Positions 32,014 through 39,214 of a stretch of DNA of 39,214 nucleotides are shown here, one piece after another. The stretch is from the NCBI RefSeq assembly GCF_019749955.1, contig NZ_JAIEPC010000027.1:1-39214 (forward strand). The letters run 5' to 3'. This DNA comes from Sphingomonas sp. GTDB lineage: Bacteria; Pseudomonadota; Alphaproteobacteria; Sphingomonadales; Sphingomonadaceae. Positions within the stretch are counted from its first letter, which is position 1. Each line of letters begins with the position of its first letter. The position numbers and the translations under genes are program-made. The notes beneath the pieces are model-generated. The model worked only from the letters and a program-made list of their open reading frames with translations, made no database searches and was not told the origin of the DNA.

Positions 32014-32164
32014 GCGCGCCGTCTGGTCCTCAAGCTGCCGGGACTTCGGGTTACAGCCCAAAGGCGGTGGTGGGGCGGGGGCCTAGACCATCTGGCGCCA
32101 CGGGGGAACAGTGCTTATGCGCAATGGCTGGCGGCTCAGTCGGTGCGCCCGGGAGATGACCTGA

Positions 32165-33805
32165 ATGAAGAAGCTGTTCGCGCTTGCCGCGCTGTTGCTC
32201 GCCGCCCCCGCTTATGCCGACGCACTGGTCGACAATGTCGACGGGATTACGCTCGACGAACGTGGCACGCCCGTGCGCTTCACCGGCATTGTCGTGTCGA
32301 GCGACGGCAAGGTTGTGCGGCTGCTGAAGGACGGCGACAAACGCCCCGACCGGCTCGATTGGCGCGCGGACATGAAGGGCAAGGTGCTGCTCCCCGGCTT
32401 CGTCGACGCACATGGCCATGTGATGGAATTGGGATTTCGCGCGCTCGAACTCGACCTGTCCGACACCAAGACGCTTGATGAGGCGAAGGCAAAGATCGCC
32501 GCTTATGTTGCCGCCAATCCCGAGCGCAACTGGATATTGGGCGGCGGGTGGAATCAGGAGAAATGGGGCCTGGGCCGCTTTCCCACTGCCGCCGATCTCG
32601 ACGCAGTGGTGAGCGATCGGCCAGTGTGGCTGGCGCGCGCTGACGGCCATGCGAGCTGGGCTAACAGTGCGGCGATGAAAGCCGCGGGCGTGACCGCCAA
32701 GAGCGAAACGCCGGCCGGCGGGCGGATCGAAAAGACCGGCGCTGAGCCGAGTGGCGTGTTCGTCGATTCCGCCCAGGCGCTGGTGCGCCGGGCGGTGCCC
32801 GTGCCGCTCCCGAAGGAACAGACGCTCGCTTTCTATAAGGCGCAGGAAATCCTGCTCGGCTTTGGTATCACCGCAACCGCCGACATGGGCACGACGGTCG
32901 ACGAGTGGCTCACCTATCGGCGTGTCGGCGATGCGGGTGGACTGCGTGTGCGGATCATGAGCTATGGCGCGGGCGTCGATGACACGATCCGCATCGGCGG
33001 CGCCGGGCCGACGCCGTGGCTGTATCAGGGGCGACTGAAGCTCAACGGCGTCAAACTCTACACCGATGGCGCGCTCGGCTCGCGCGGGGCGTGGCTGAAG
33101 GCGCCCTATAGCGATGCTGCTAACCAGACAGGCGCGGGTTTCCTGAGCGATGCCCAGCTCCGCAACCTGATGAGCCGCGCCGCGATGGACGGCTATCAGG
33201 TCGCGGTGCATGCCATCGGCGACCGCGCCAATGCGCAAATACTCGGCGCGATCGACGAACTTGCGGAAACCTACAAAGGCGACCGGCGCTGGCGGATCGA
33301 GCATGCCCAGATCGTCGATGCCGCCGATCTACCGCTCTTCGCGCGCCACGGCATCATCGCGTCGATGCAGCCGGTGCACCAGACCAGCGACCGGATCATG
33401 GCCGAGGCGCGGCTGGGCGCCGATCGGCTGGTCGGCGCCTATGCCTGGGCGACCATGCTGAAGGAAGGTGTGCCGCTGGCGTTCGGCACCGATTATCCGG
33501 TCGAAAGCCCCGATCCCTTCGCGGGCTGGGCGGCGGGCTTCACCCGCACCGATGCCGAGGGGCAGCCGTTCGGCGGCTGGCAGCCGCAGGAACGGTTGAC
33601 GCGCGAACAGGCTTGGAAAGCCTATACCATCGATGCTGCCTATGCGGGCTTTGCCGAGGCGCAATTCGGGCGGCTGGCGCCGGGCCAATATGCCGATTTC
33701 ATCATCGTCGACCGCGATCCGACGGCGGTATCGGCCAGCGATCTCCGCGCGACCCAGGTCGAGCAGACGTGGATCGGCGGCGCGAAAGTTTGGCAGCGTC
33801 GGTGA
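32165..33805 (+). CDS. Exported amidohydrolase, YtcJ-like
   Basis: A 546-residue member of the amidohydrolase_3 family, with a signal peptide (MKKLFALAALLLAAPAYADA). The metal site begins with His83 and His85 in GFVDAHGHV, followed by the KLYTDGALGSR motif (likely carboxylated lysine), the His of VAVHAIGDRAN and of IEHAQIV, and the catalytic aspartate in FGTDYPVE. The usual domain set is complete. Periplasmic location is predicted; the substrate is unknown. Starts at ATG 32165 with GGAG nine bases before it. Confidence 0.9.
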   Translation: MKKLFALAALLLAAPAYADALVDNVDGITLDERGTPVRFTGIVVSSDGKVVRLLKDGDKRPDRLDWRADMKGKVLLPGFVDAHGHVMELGFRALELDLSDTKTLDEAKAKIAAYVAANPERNWILGGGWNQEKWGLGRFPTAADLDAVVSDRPVWLARADGHASWANSAAMKAAGVTAKSETPAGGRIEKTGAEPSGVFVDSAQALVRRAVPVPLPKEQTLAFYKAQEILLGFGITATADMGTTVDEWLTYRRVGDAGGLRVRIMSYGAGVDDTIRIGGAGPTPWLYQGRLKLNGVKLYTDGALGSRGAWLKAPYSDAANQTGAGFLSDAQLRNLMSRAAMDGYQVAVHAIGDRANAQILGAIDELAETYKGDRRWRIEHAQIVDAADLPLFARHGIIASMQPVHQTSDRIMAEARLGADRLVGAYAWATMLKEGVPLAFGTDYPVESPDPFAGWAAGFTRTDAEGQPFGGWQPQERLTREQAWKAYTIDAAYAGFAEAQFGRLAPGQYADFIIVDRDPTAVSASDLRATQVEQTWIGGAKVWQRR

Positions 33806-33847
33806 CCACCATGCGCGCCGGCGTGTTGAAACATTAACGACGCTTAA

Positions 33848-33876
33848 CATTCATTAATACGTCATCGAACTTCCAT
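33848..33876 (+). promoter_or_regulatory. phoX: Pho-box-like array upstream of phoX
   Basis: Three heptamers recur at exactly 11-base spacing: CATTCAT (33848), ACGTCAT (33859) and CTTCCAT (33870), each followed by an AT-rich tetramer. Each matches CTGTCAT, the PhoB half-site, at five of seven positions, and the spacing is that of a Pho box. It lies 81 bases before the start of a PhoX-type phosphatase. Confidence 0.6.
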
Positions 33877-33880
33877 CAAA

Positions 33881-33922
33881 GCGTCCGATTGGACGCGCAA
33901 TAGCGTTGGCGATTGTCAACGC
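33881..33922 (+). promoter_or_regulatory. phoX: Two hairpins in the phoX leader
   Basis: GCGTCC-GATT-GGACGC (33881-33896) is a perfect 6-bp stem; GCGTTG and CAACGC (33903-33908, 33917-33922) form another with an eight-base loop. Both lie between the Pho-like array and the start codon. They may stabilise the mRNA or be chance structure. Confidence 0.35.
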
Positions 33923-33957
33923 GAGCGCGGACTCGCGCAGCGCCAATGGGGGTTACC

Positions 33958-36426
33958 ATGACCGAATCGATGAGCGTTTCCTTTAGCTACGACGATGGTG
34001 ACGTCGATACCAATCGCACCGAAAATCCCTCGCTGGATGCGATGATCGATGCCCGCTATTCGCGGCGTGATGCGCTGCGCAGTGGTGCGTCGGCCGCAGC
34101 GATTGCGGTATTCGGTGGCTCGGTGCTGACGGCATGCAGCCCCAGCTCGTCGACCCCCACCGCCACTGATCCGGGCCCGGTCGTTACTTTTGGTTCGTCG
34201 GGCAACACCTCGGCTGGGCGCGTCGTCACGCTCACCGGGACCGCTACCGATAACGGCAGCATCGCGTCGCAGAGCGTGTTCCAGCTTTCGGGGCCAGCCG
34301 TGACGCTGATCCCGGGTGCGACCGCAAACGTGTTCACCTTCATCTCGCCCGCAGTGTCGGTCGCGACGCCGCTGGTTTTCCGCTACCAGGCGAACGACAA
34401 TATCGGTCAGGCGAGCAGTGCCGACACGACGATCACTGTGTCGCCCGCGCAGATCGGCTTCAACGCCATCGCGAAGAATTTGCTCGACGTGGTCACCGTC
34501 CCCGCCGGTTATACTGTGACCGTGCTGTATCGCCTCGGTGACCCGATCAATGCGAGCACGGCCGCGTTTCGCAACGATGGCACCGACAATGATTATGGCG
34601 CGCGCTGCGGCGATCACGGCGACGCGCTCTATTATTATGGTCTCAATGCGGCCGGCACAGCGCGCGACGATACCAACAACAGCCGCGGACTGCTCGTGAT
34701 GAACCACGAGAATATCAACCAGCAGTATCTGCACCCGACCGGCCCGACGTCGGTCAGCGGCGCCCGCCCCGAAAGCGAAGCGATCCGGGAAATTGAGTGT
34801 CACGGGCTCAGCGTGATCGAAGTCACGCGCAGCGCCGCTGGCGCCTGGAGCTACACGATCGGCAGCAGCTTCAACCGCCGCATCACGCCGCAGACGCCGA
34901 TGACGTTCCGCGGGCCGGCTGCTGGCAACATGCAGCTTCGCACCGTGTTTTCGCCCACCGGCATGAACGGTCGCGGCACGATCAACAACTGCGCCAACGG
35001 CTACACGCCTTGGGCCACCAACCTGACGTGTGAGGAAAACTGGGCCGGTTATTTCCGCCGTCCGCCCGCCACCGACAACCCGCTGCGCACGGCCCGGGAA
35101 GTCACCGCGCTCACGCGCAATGGCGTGACGAGCAACACGGGGAATTATGGCTGGTCGACGGTGGTGCCCGCCGTTTCCACCAGCACCATCTATCGCCGCT
35201 GGAATGCGCAAGTCACCGGCGCGACCGCGACCGACGATTATCGCAACGAGCCCAACCAGTTCGGCTGGGTCGTCGAAATCGACCCTTATGACCCCACCAG
35301 CACCCCGCGCAAGCGCACCGCGCTCGGTCGCTTCAACCACGAAGGGGCCTGGCCGTCGAACTTCGTCGCCGGTCGTCGTCCCGCCTGGTACATGGGCGAC
35401 GATGCCCAGAACGAGTATCTGTACAAGTTCGTATCGGCGACGCCTTGGGCCCCTGCCGATGCGCAGTCGGCCGATCGCCTCGCGATCGGTGACAGATATC
35501 TCGACTCGGGCACGCTTTACGTGGCGATCTTCCAGCCCGACGGCACGGGCACCTGGGCCGCACTGACGTTCGGCAACGGCCCGCTGACGGCGGCCAACGC
35601 GACATATTCGTTTGCGGATCAGGCCGATGTTCTGATCAACGCGCGCCTTGCCGCCGACGCCCTTGGCGCCACGCGGATGGATCGCCCCGAGTGGACCGCC
35701 GTCAATCCGGTAACCGGCGAGATGTACCTCACGCTGACCAACAATGCCTCGCGTACCCCGGCAACCACCAACGCCGCCAACCCGCGCGCCTATGTCGATC
35801 CGCCGAGCACGGCGGTCGGCAATCGCAACGGCCACATCCTGCGCCTGCGCGAAATTGGCGATAACTCGGAATCGGTCGGTTTTACGTGGGACATTTACCT
35901 GTTCGCTGCGGGATCGGACCTGAATCCGACCAACATCAACCTGTCTGGCCTCGACGCGACCAACGACTTCTCGTCGCCTGACGGTCTGTGGTTCGGGCGT
36001 CCGTCGAACGCATCGGGCCAGATCAATCCGTTCCTCTGGATCCAGACTGACGACAACGCCTTCCGTGACGTGACCAACAACCAGATGCTGCTCGCCATTC
36101 CCGGCACGGTGAACGACGGCGGCACACGCACCATCACCAATTCGGGCGGCAGCACGCAGGCGACGCGTGTCGGTCGGGCGCCCGGCACCCAACTCCGCCG
36201 CTTCCTTGTCGGTCCGATCGATTGCGAGATCACCGGCATTGATTCGACCCCCGATGGCCGCACGCTGTTCGTCAACATCCAGCACCCCGGCGAAAACGGT
36301 ACGACTGCCGCACCGTCGAGCGGCTGGCCGGCGACGCAGGCGACCGGTACTGCGGCTGCTGGCACGCGGCCGCGTTCGGCCACGATCGTCATCACCAAGA
36401 ACGACGGCGGTATCGTCGGTCTCTGA
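33958..36426 (+). CDS. phoX: PhoX-type alkaline phosphatase, Tat-exported lipoprotein-like
   Basis: A calcium/iron-dependent phosphomonoesterase of the PhoX (DUF839) family, 822 residues. A twin-arginine signal (YSRRDALRSGASAAAIAVFGG at 34-54) ends at LTAC, so Cys60 may be lipidated. Residues about 70-162 form an extra Ig-like/PKD-like domain before the PhoX core, which shows NNSRGLLVMNHENINQQYL (241-259), CEENWAGYF, WVVEIDPYDP and RFNHEGAWP, then PEWTAVNP. A Pho-box-like array precedes it. ATG 33958 is chosen. The long minus-strand frame across it is a codon artefact. Confidence 0.9.
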   Translation: MTESMSVSFSYDDGDVDTNRTENPSLDAMIDARYSRRDALRSGASAAAIAVFGGSVLTACSPSSSTPTATDPGPVVTFGSSGNTSAGRVVTLTGTATDNGSIASQSVFQLSGPAVTLIPGATANVFTFISPAVSVATPLVFRYQANDNIGQASSADTTITVSPAQIGFNAIAKNLLDVVTVPAGYTVTVLYRLGDPINASTAAFRNDGTDNDYGARCGDHGDALYYYGLNAAGTARDDTNNSRGLLVMNHENINQQYLHPTGPTSVSGARPESEAIREIECHGLSVIEVTRSAAGAWSYTIGSSFNRRITPQTPMTFRGPAAGNMQLRTVFSPTGMNGRGTINNCANGYTPWATNLTCEENWAGYFRRPPATDNPLRTAREVTALTRNGVTSNTGNYGWSTVVPAVSTSTIYRRWNAQVTGATATDDYRNEPNQFGWVVEIDPYDPTSTPRKRTALGRFNHEGAWPSNFVAGRRPAWYMGDDAQNEYLYKFVSATPWAPADAQSADRLAIGDRYLDSGTLYVAIFQPDGTGTWAALTFGNGPLTAANATYSFADQADVLINARLAADALGATRMDRPEWTAVNPVTGEMYLTLTNNASRTPATTNAANPRAYVDPPSTAVGNRNGHILRLREIGDNSESVGFTWDIYLFAAGSDLNPTNINLSGLDATNDFSSPDGLWFGRPSNASGQINPFLWIQTDDNAFRDVTNNQMLLAIPGTVNDGGTRTITNSGGSTQATRVGRAPGTQLRRFLVGPIDCEITGIDSTPDGRTLFVNIQHPGENGTTAAPSSGWPATQATGTAAAGTRPRSATIVITKNDGGIVGL

Positions 36427-36444
36427 TTATCCCCCGAGCCTTGG

Positions 36445-36476
36445 CGGGAGGTCGCAGCTGCGGCCTCCCGTTTTTT
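36445..36476 (+). terminator. phoX: Rho-independent terminator after phoX
   Basis: CGGGAGG and CCTCCCG (outer arms at 36445-36451 and 36464-36470) enclose further pairing, and six T residues follow (36471-36476). It begins 18 bases past the stop codon. Confidence 0.85.
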
Positions 36477-36497
36477 ATGGCCGCTGCGCGCGACACG

Positions 36498-36535
36498 AAA
36501 AGGCCCGCGACCTCCCCTGAGATCGCAGGCCTTTT
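36498..36535 (-). terminator. ctrA: Terminator for ctrA, facing phoX
   Basis: AAAAGGCC (36498-36505) and GGCCTTTT (36528-36535) form the ends of an 8-bp stem extended by GCGA/TCGC. The T-run on the minus strand ends leftward transcripts from ctrA, and the A-run on the other arm lets it work in both directions. Confidence 0.75.
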
Positions 36536-36556
36536 GCCCCCTCGAGCTTTAGCCGA

Positions 36557-37258
36557 TCAGGCGACCTTGGTGGCGCTCACTTCGTCGGGCTCGCGCAGCA
36601 CATAGCCCCGGCCCCAGACGGTCTCGATGTAGTTTTCGCCGTCGCACGCCATGCCGAGCTTCTTGCGCAGCTTGCAGATGAAGACGTCGATGATCTTGAG
36701 TTCGGGCTCGTCCATCCCGCCATAAAGGTGGTTGAGGAACATTTCCTTCGTCAGCGTGGTGCCCTTGCGCAAGCTCAGCAGCTCGAGCATCGCATATTCC
36801 TTGCCGGTCAGATGGACGCGCGCGCCGTCGACTTCGACGGTCTTGGCGTCGAGGTTGACCGCGAGCTTGCCGGTGCGGATCATGCTCTGCGAATGCCCCT
36901 TGGAGCGGCGCACCACGGCGTGGATGCGCGCGACCAGTTCTTCGCGGTGGAAGGGTTTGGTGACATAATCGTCAGCGCCGAAGCCGAAGCTGCGGACCTT
37001 TGAATCCATTTCGGCATTGCCCGACAGGATCAGCACCGGCGTCTGCACGCGGGCGACGCGGAGCTTTTTGAGCACGTCATAGCCGTGCATGTCGGGCAGG
37101 TTCAGATCCAGACAGATGATGTCGTAATCATAGAGCTTGCCCAGATCGAGGCCTTCCTCGCCCAGATCGGTGGTATAAACATTGAAGCCCTCGCCTGAGA
37201 GCATCAGTTCAATCGCCTTCGCCGTCGTCGGCTCGTCCTCGATCAGCAGCACGCGCAT
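36557..37258 (-). CDS. ctrA: Cell-cycle response regulator CtrA
   Basis: OmpR-type response regulator that controls cell-cycle, flagellar and chemotaxis genes in alphaproteobacteria. In 233 residues the receiver domain starts [20 protein letters not shown], with the phosphorylated aspartate in CLDLNLPDM and the conserved lysine in [14 protein letters not shown]. The C-terminal winged helix ends in [15 protein letters not shown] and [13 protein letters not shown], both nearly invariant in CtrA. The C-terminus VSATKVA retains the Ala-Ala-like ending seen as a proteolysis tag in Caulobacter only partly. ATG 37258 fits; the open frame runs to 37345. A TTAA-N7-TTAA box lies upstream. Confidence 0.96.
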   Translation of the reverse strand: MRVLLIEDEPTTAKAIELMLSGEGFNVYTTDLGEEGLDLGKLYDYDIICLDLNLPDMHGYDVLKKLRVARVQTPVLILSGNAEMDSKVRSFGFGADDYVTKPFHREELVARIHAVVRRSKGHSQSMIRTGKLAVNLDAKTVEVDGARVHLTGKEYAMLELLSLRKGTTLTKEMFLNHLYGGMDEPELKIIDVFICKLRKKLGMACDGENYIETVWGRGYVLREPDEVSATKVA

Positions 37259-37349
37259 CTGGCTTTCCCCCTGTTGCAGCGCCGCGCCTTCCTGTTCGGC
37301 GCGCCGCTCACGGTACAGCATTAACCAAACAACGGATGAAGGCAAAAGG

Positions 37350-37364
37350 TTAATTTGTGATTAA
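37350..37364. promoter_or_regulatory. ctrA: CtrA binding box upstream of ctrA
   Basis: TTAA, TTTGTGA, TTAA: an exact TTAA-N7-TTAA motif, 92 bases before the ctrA start. A separate TTAACC occurs at 37321-37326. Together they suggest autoregulation as in Caulobacter. The box lies in the 112-base gap between the lysR stop (37371) and ctrA. Confidence 0.65.
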
Positions 37365-37370
37365 TCGGCC

Positions 37371-38303
37371 TCAATCCACGAGTCGCGCCGAGTCAATGCG
37401 CGGTTCGGGCGGGCATTGGCGGCGGATCTCCTCGGTAAGGAAGCTTATCAAAGCTTCAACGCGGGCGGGCCGCAGCGTGCCCGGCGGGGTCATCAAATGC
37501 AGCCCAATCGGCGTGCTGTGCCAGTCGGTGAGGATCGGCTCGACCGTCCCGGCGGCGATGTCGCGGGCGATGATGAAGTCGGGCAGCACGGCAATCCCCA
37601 GCCCGGCGCGCAGTGCGGGCAAGATCGCTTCGCCGCTGTTGGCGCCGAGCGGCCCGGCGAAACGCACCGCGACTTCGGCGCCGCCGGGGCCGCGCAGGTG
37701 GAGCGGGCCGCTCGCGTTGGTGTAGCCGAGCAGCCGATGCTCGCCGAGCTGACCGGCATGGGTCGGGCGGCCATAGCGGGCCAGATAGGCAGGCGCGGCG
37801 ATGATGTGCATCGCGACCGGGCCCAGCCGCCGCGCGCGCAGCGAACTGTCAGGCAGGCTGCCGATGCGCAGCGCAATGTCGAACCCTTCCGCGACGATAT
37901 CGGTAACCGCGTCGGACAGGTCGAGTTCGATCTCGATCCGGTCATGCTCGGCGAGGAATCGCGCCAGCAGCGGCGCGACATGCGCGAGGCCAAAGCTCAT
38001 CGGTGCGCTCACTCGCACGCGCCCGGCGAGCGCCGCAGCGCCATCGTTCGCGGCTTCCTCCGCCGCGCGCGCTTCGGCGAGGATGCGCTGCGCGTGGTCG
38101 GCCAGTGTCCGCCCGCTTTCGGTGAGCGCGAGGCGGCGTGAGGTGCGGTGGAACAGCCCGGTGCCAAGCTGCGCTTCGAGCCGCGTGATCGCTTTCGACA
38201 CGGTCGCTTTCGACAGGCCAATCGCATCGGCGGCGCCGCTGAACGACTTATGTTCGACCACACAAGCGAAGATCGCCCAGGCTTCGAGATCGGGTAACCG
38301 CAT
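37371..38303 (-). CDS. LysR-type transcription regulator
   Basis: A 310-residue LTTR: an N-terminal helix-turn-helix (MRLPDLEAWAIFACVVEHKS, then SKATVSKAITRLEAQLGTGLFHRTSRRLALTESG, residues about 1-66), then a LysR substrate-binding domain (RVSAPMSFGLAHVAPLLARF onwards). ATG 38303 has AGGAGA upstream. It diverges from the pirin gene, with operator-like repeats between them, so it probably controls pirin and itself. The inducer is unknown. It ends just before the CtrA box. Confidence 0.93.
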   Translation of the reverse strand: MRLPDLEAWAIFACVVEHKSFSGAADAIGLSKATVSKAITRLEAQLGTGLFHRTSRRLALTESGRTLADHAQRILAEARAAEEAANDGAAALAGRVRVSAPMSFGLAHVAPLLARFLAEHDRIEIELDLSDAVTDIVAEGFDIALRIGSLPDSSLRARRLGPVAMHIIAAPAYLARYGRPTHAGQLGEHRLLGYTNASGPLHLRGPGGAEVAVRFAGPLGANSGEAILPALRAGLGIAVLPDFIIARDIAAGTVEPILTDWHSTPIGLHLMTPPGTLRPARVEALISFLTEEIRRQCPPEPRIDSARLVD

Positions 38304-38327
38304 TGCCTTCTCCTCTTGGTCACCACT

Positions 38328-38362
38328 CTATCAATCGAAACGATAGGTTTCCACCGTTTCCA
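38328..38362. promoter_or_regulatory. LysR operator candidates
   Basis: CTATC (38328-38332) and GATAG (38342-38346) form an inverted repeat with a 9-base centre. GAAAC-GATAG-GTTTC (38337-38351) overlaps it, and GTTTCCA occurs twice in direct repeat (38347 and 38356). The cluster lies in the shared region between the LysR and pirin genes. Confidence 0.55.
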
Positions 38363-38390
38363 TTTACGCCGTAATCAAATCACCTATCTT
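38363..38390 (+). promoter_or_regulatory. Likely promoter of the pirin gene
   Basis: TTTACG (38363-38368) and TATCTT (38385-38390) are 16 bases apart, 24 bases before the ATG at 38414, directly beside the LysR operator candidates. Confidence 0.5.
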
Positions 38391-38413
38391 GGCGGCAACA
38401 AAGGAGACCCACG

Positions 38414-39133
38414 ATGACCGCGACCATCCAATCGACCATCGACCGCCGCCCGTTCGCCAGCCTGGGCCATGCCGATCATGGCTGGCTCAATGCCCGGCAT
38501 CACTTCTCGTTCGCCGACTATTATGACCCTGCTCGCATGGGCTGGGGTGCGATCCGCGTTTGGAACGACGACGAAATCGCCGCCAACAGCGGCTTTCCGC
38601 CGCACCCCCACCGCGACATGGAAATCATCACCTATGTCCGCTCGGGCGCGATCACCCATCAGGACTCGATGGGCAACAAGGGCCGCACGGAGGCTGGTGA
38701 CGTCCAAGTGATGAGCGCCGGCATCGGGGTGCGCCACAGCGAGTATAACCTTGAGCCCGAAACCACGCGCATCTTCCAGATCTGGATCGAGCCCAAGCGG
38801 CTCGGCGGCAATCCCAGCTGGGGCGCGAAGCCCTTCCCCAAGGCCGATCGCAGCGGCAAGTTCGTCACGCTCGCCAGCGGTTTCGCCGAGGATGAAGGCG
38901 CGCTCCCCATCCGCGCCGATGCCCGGGTGCTTGCGGCGACGGTGCAGGCGGGCGAGACGATCCGCTATGCAATCGGCGAAGGGCGCCACGCCTATCTCGT
39001 CCCGGCACGCGGCACGATCGAGATCGACGGCGAGCGGGTCGATGCGCGCGACGGCGCCGCCATCTTCGGCGGGCGCACGATCACGGTGACAGCGATTGAC
39101 GACGCCGAAGTCGTCCTCGTCGACAGCGAATGA
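38414..39133 (+). CDS. Pirin family protein
   Basis: A bicupin protein of 239 residues. Bacterial pirins of the YhhW type have quercetin-2,3-dioxygenase activity; others have unknown roles. The metal ligands are His64 and His66 (PPHPHRDME), His108 and Glu110 (GVRHSEYN), matching the family. AAAGGAG precedes ATG 38414. It is divergent from a LysR regulator, a frequent pairing. The gene ends at 39133, eight bases before the probable IS end, and is intact. Confidence 0.94.
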   Translation: MTATIQSTIDRRPFASLGHADHGWLNARHHFSFADYYDPARMGWGAIRVWNDDEIAANSGFPPHPHRDMEIITYVRSGAITHQDSMGNKGRTEAGDVQVMSAGIGVRHSEYNLEPETTRIFQIWIEPKRLGGNPSWGAKPFPKADRSGKFVTLASGFAEDEGALPIRADARVLAATVQAGETIRYAIGEGRHAYLVPARGTIEIDGERVDARDGAAIFGGRTITVTAIDDAEVVLVDSE

Positions 39134-39140
39134 ACAAGCC

Positions 39141-39214
39141 TGTCAACCGGCGCGGGATGTTGACCCCTTATCGGCGCCCAACATTGACCCCGCTATGGCG
39201 AGCATGATGGTGGA
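39141..39214. mobile_element. Probable left end of an IS21-type element (cut by window edge)
   Basis: The sequence starts TGTCAACC and contains two copies of TTGACCCC (39160-39167 and 39184-39191), 24 bases apart. GTCAAC at the start pairs with GTTGAC inside. Multiple short terminal repeats and a TGT end fit IS21-family elements. An ATG at 39195 opens a frame MASMMV that may be the start of IstA. The evidence is short, so family and boundary are tentative. Confidence 0.4.

Noticed and set aside
33916..36285. 789-codon minus-strand frame opposite phoX
   Set aside because: Arg/Val/Gly-rich product without domains; it arises because PhoX codons end in G/C. PhoX on the plus strand is clearly real.
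1..39214. CRISPR array, rRNA, prophage or replication origin
   Set aside because: No regularly spaced repeats, rRNA sequences, phage structural genes or DnaA-box cluster were found; xerC is the housekeeping recombinase, and the DnaA box at 30670 is single.

Overview
The window is high-GC chromosomal DNA of an alphaproteobacterium, most likely a sphingomonad (Sphingomonas or a close relative). The evidence is the gene content and style: ctrA with a TTAA-N7-TTAA box upstream, an atpHA pair, the lpoA-like / rsmI / yraN / gshB cluster, priA / fsa / xerC, bpt, GTG starts, and short palindromic intergenic repeats of the kind common in sphingomonad genomes. No rRNA, tRNA or CRISPR array was seen.

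Layout. 1-850: start of the ATP synthase operon (atpH, atpA, leftward; atpA runs off the edge). 1066-9351: a mosaic of accessory genes, namely a chemoreceptor, a dienelactone hydrolase, a three-gene operon of small membrane protein + DUF2975 + HTH regulator, Ada with a broken DUF1203 gene behind it, a CPBP protease, a membrane-anchored trypsin-like protease and a VapBC module. This block sits between atpHA and priA, which are often close together in alphaproteobacteria, so it looks like an insertion site. 9402-14301: priA, a small exported protein, fsa and xerC, with an AT-rich small membrane gene between fsa and xerC. 14306-15421: HigBA module and a limonene-epoxide-hydrolase-like protein. 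15463-18992: gshB, yraN and rsmI (leftward), with the lipoprotein LpoA-like gene diverging from rsmI only 12 bp away.

18993-19452 is a repeat-rich gap. 19453-22809: homoserine dehydrogenase, an isopenicillin-N-synthase-like oxygenase and two related lipoproteins, all leftward. 22922-25682: rightward MFS transporter, a strikingly Asp-rich small protein with its own terminator, an orphan ExbD and a cytochrome c'. 25701-32013: leftward PilZ protein, Crp/Fnr regulator, a beta-propeller/phosphoesterase fusion, bpt and ilvA. 32165-36426: rightward amidohydrolase and a PhoX-type phosphatase whose upstream region carries three 11-bp-spaced Pho-box-like heptamers. 36557-38303: leftward ctrA and a LysR regulator, which diverges from a pirin gene (38414-39133). 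The last ~75 bases look like the end of an IS21-type insertion sequence.

Functionally the window mixes core replication, energy and amino-acid genes with stress modules (Ada, two toxin-antitoxin pairs, proteases), phosphate scavenging (PhoX, phosphoesterase fusion) and cell-cycle control (CtrA). The most interesting signals are the regulatory ones: a Pho-box array at phoX, the CtrA autoregulatory box, a terminator-like hairpin inside the atpH leader, a perfect operator palindrome at higBA, and a pair of homologous REP-like elements in opposite orientation. I did not find one clearly novel multi-gene system. The best candidates for undescribed biology are the DUF2975 operon, the Asp-rich protein and the tandem lipoproteins.
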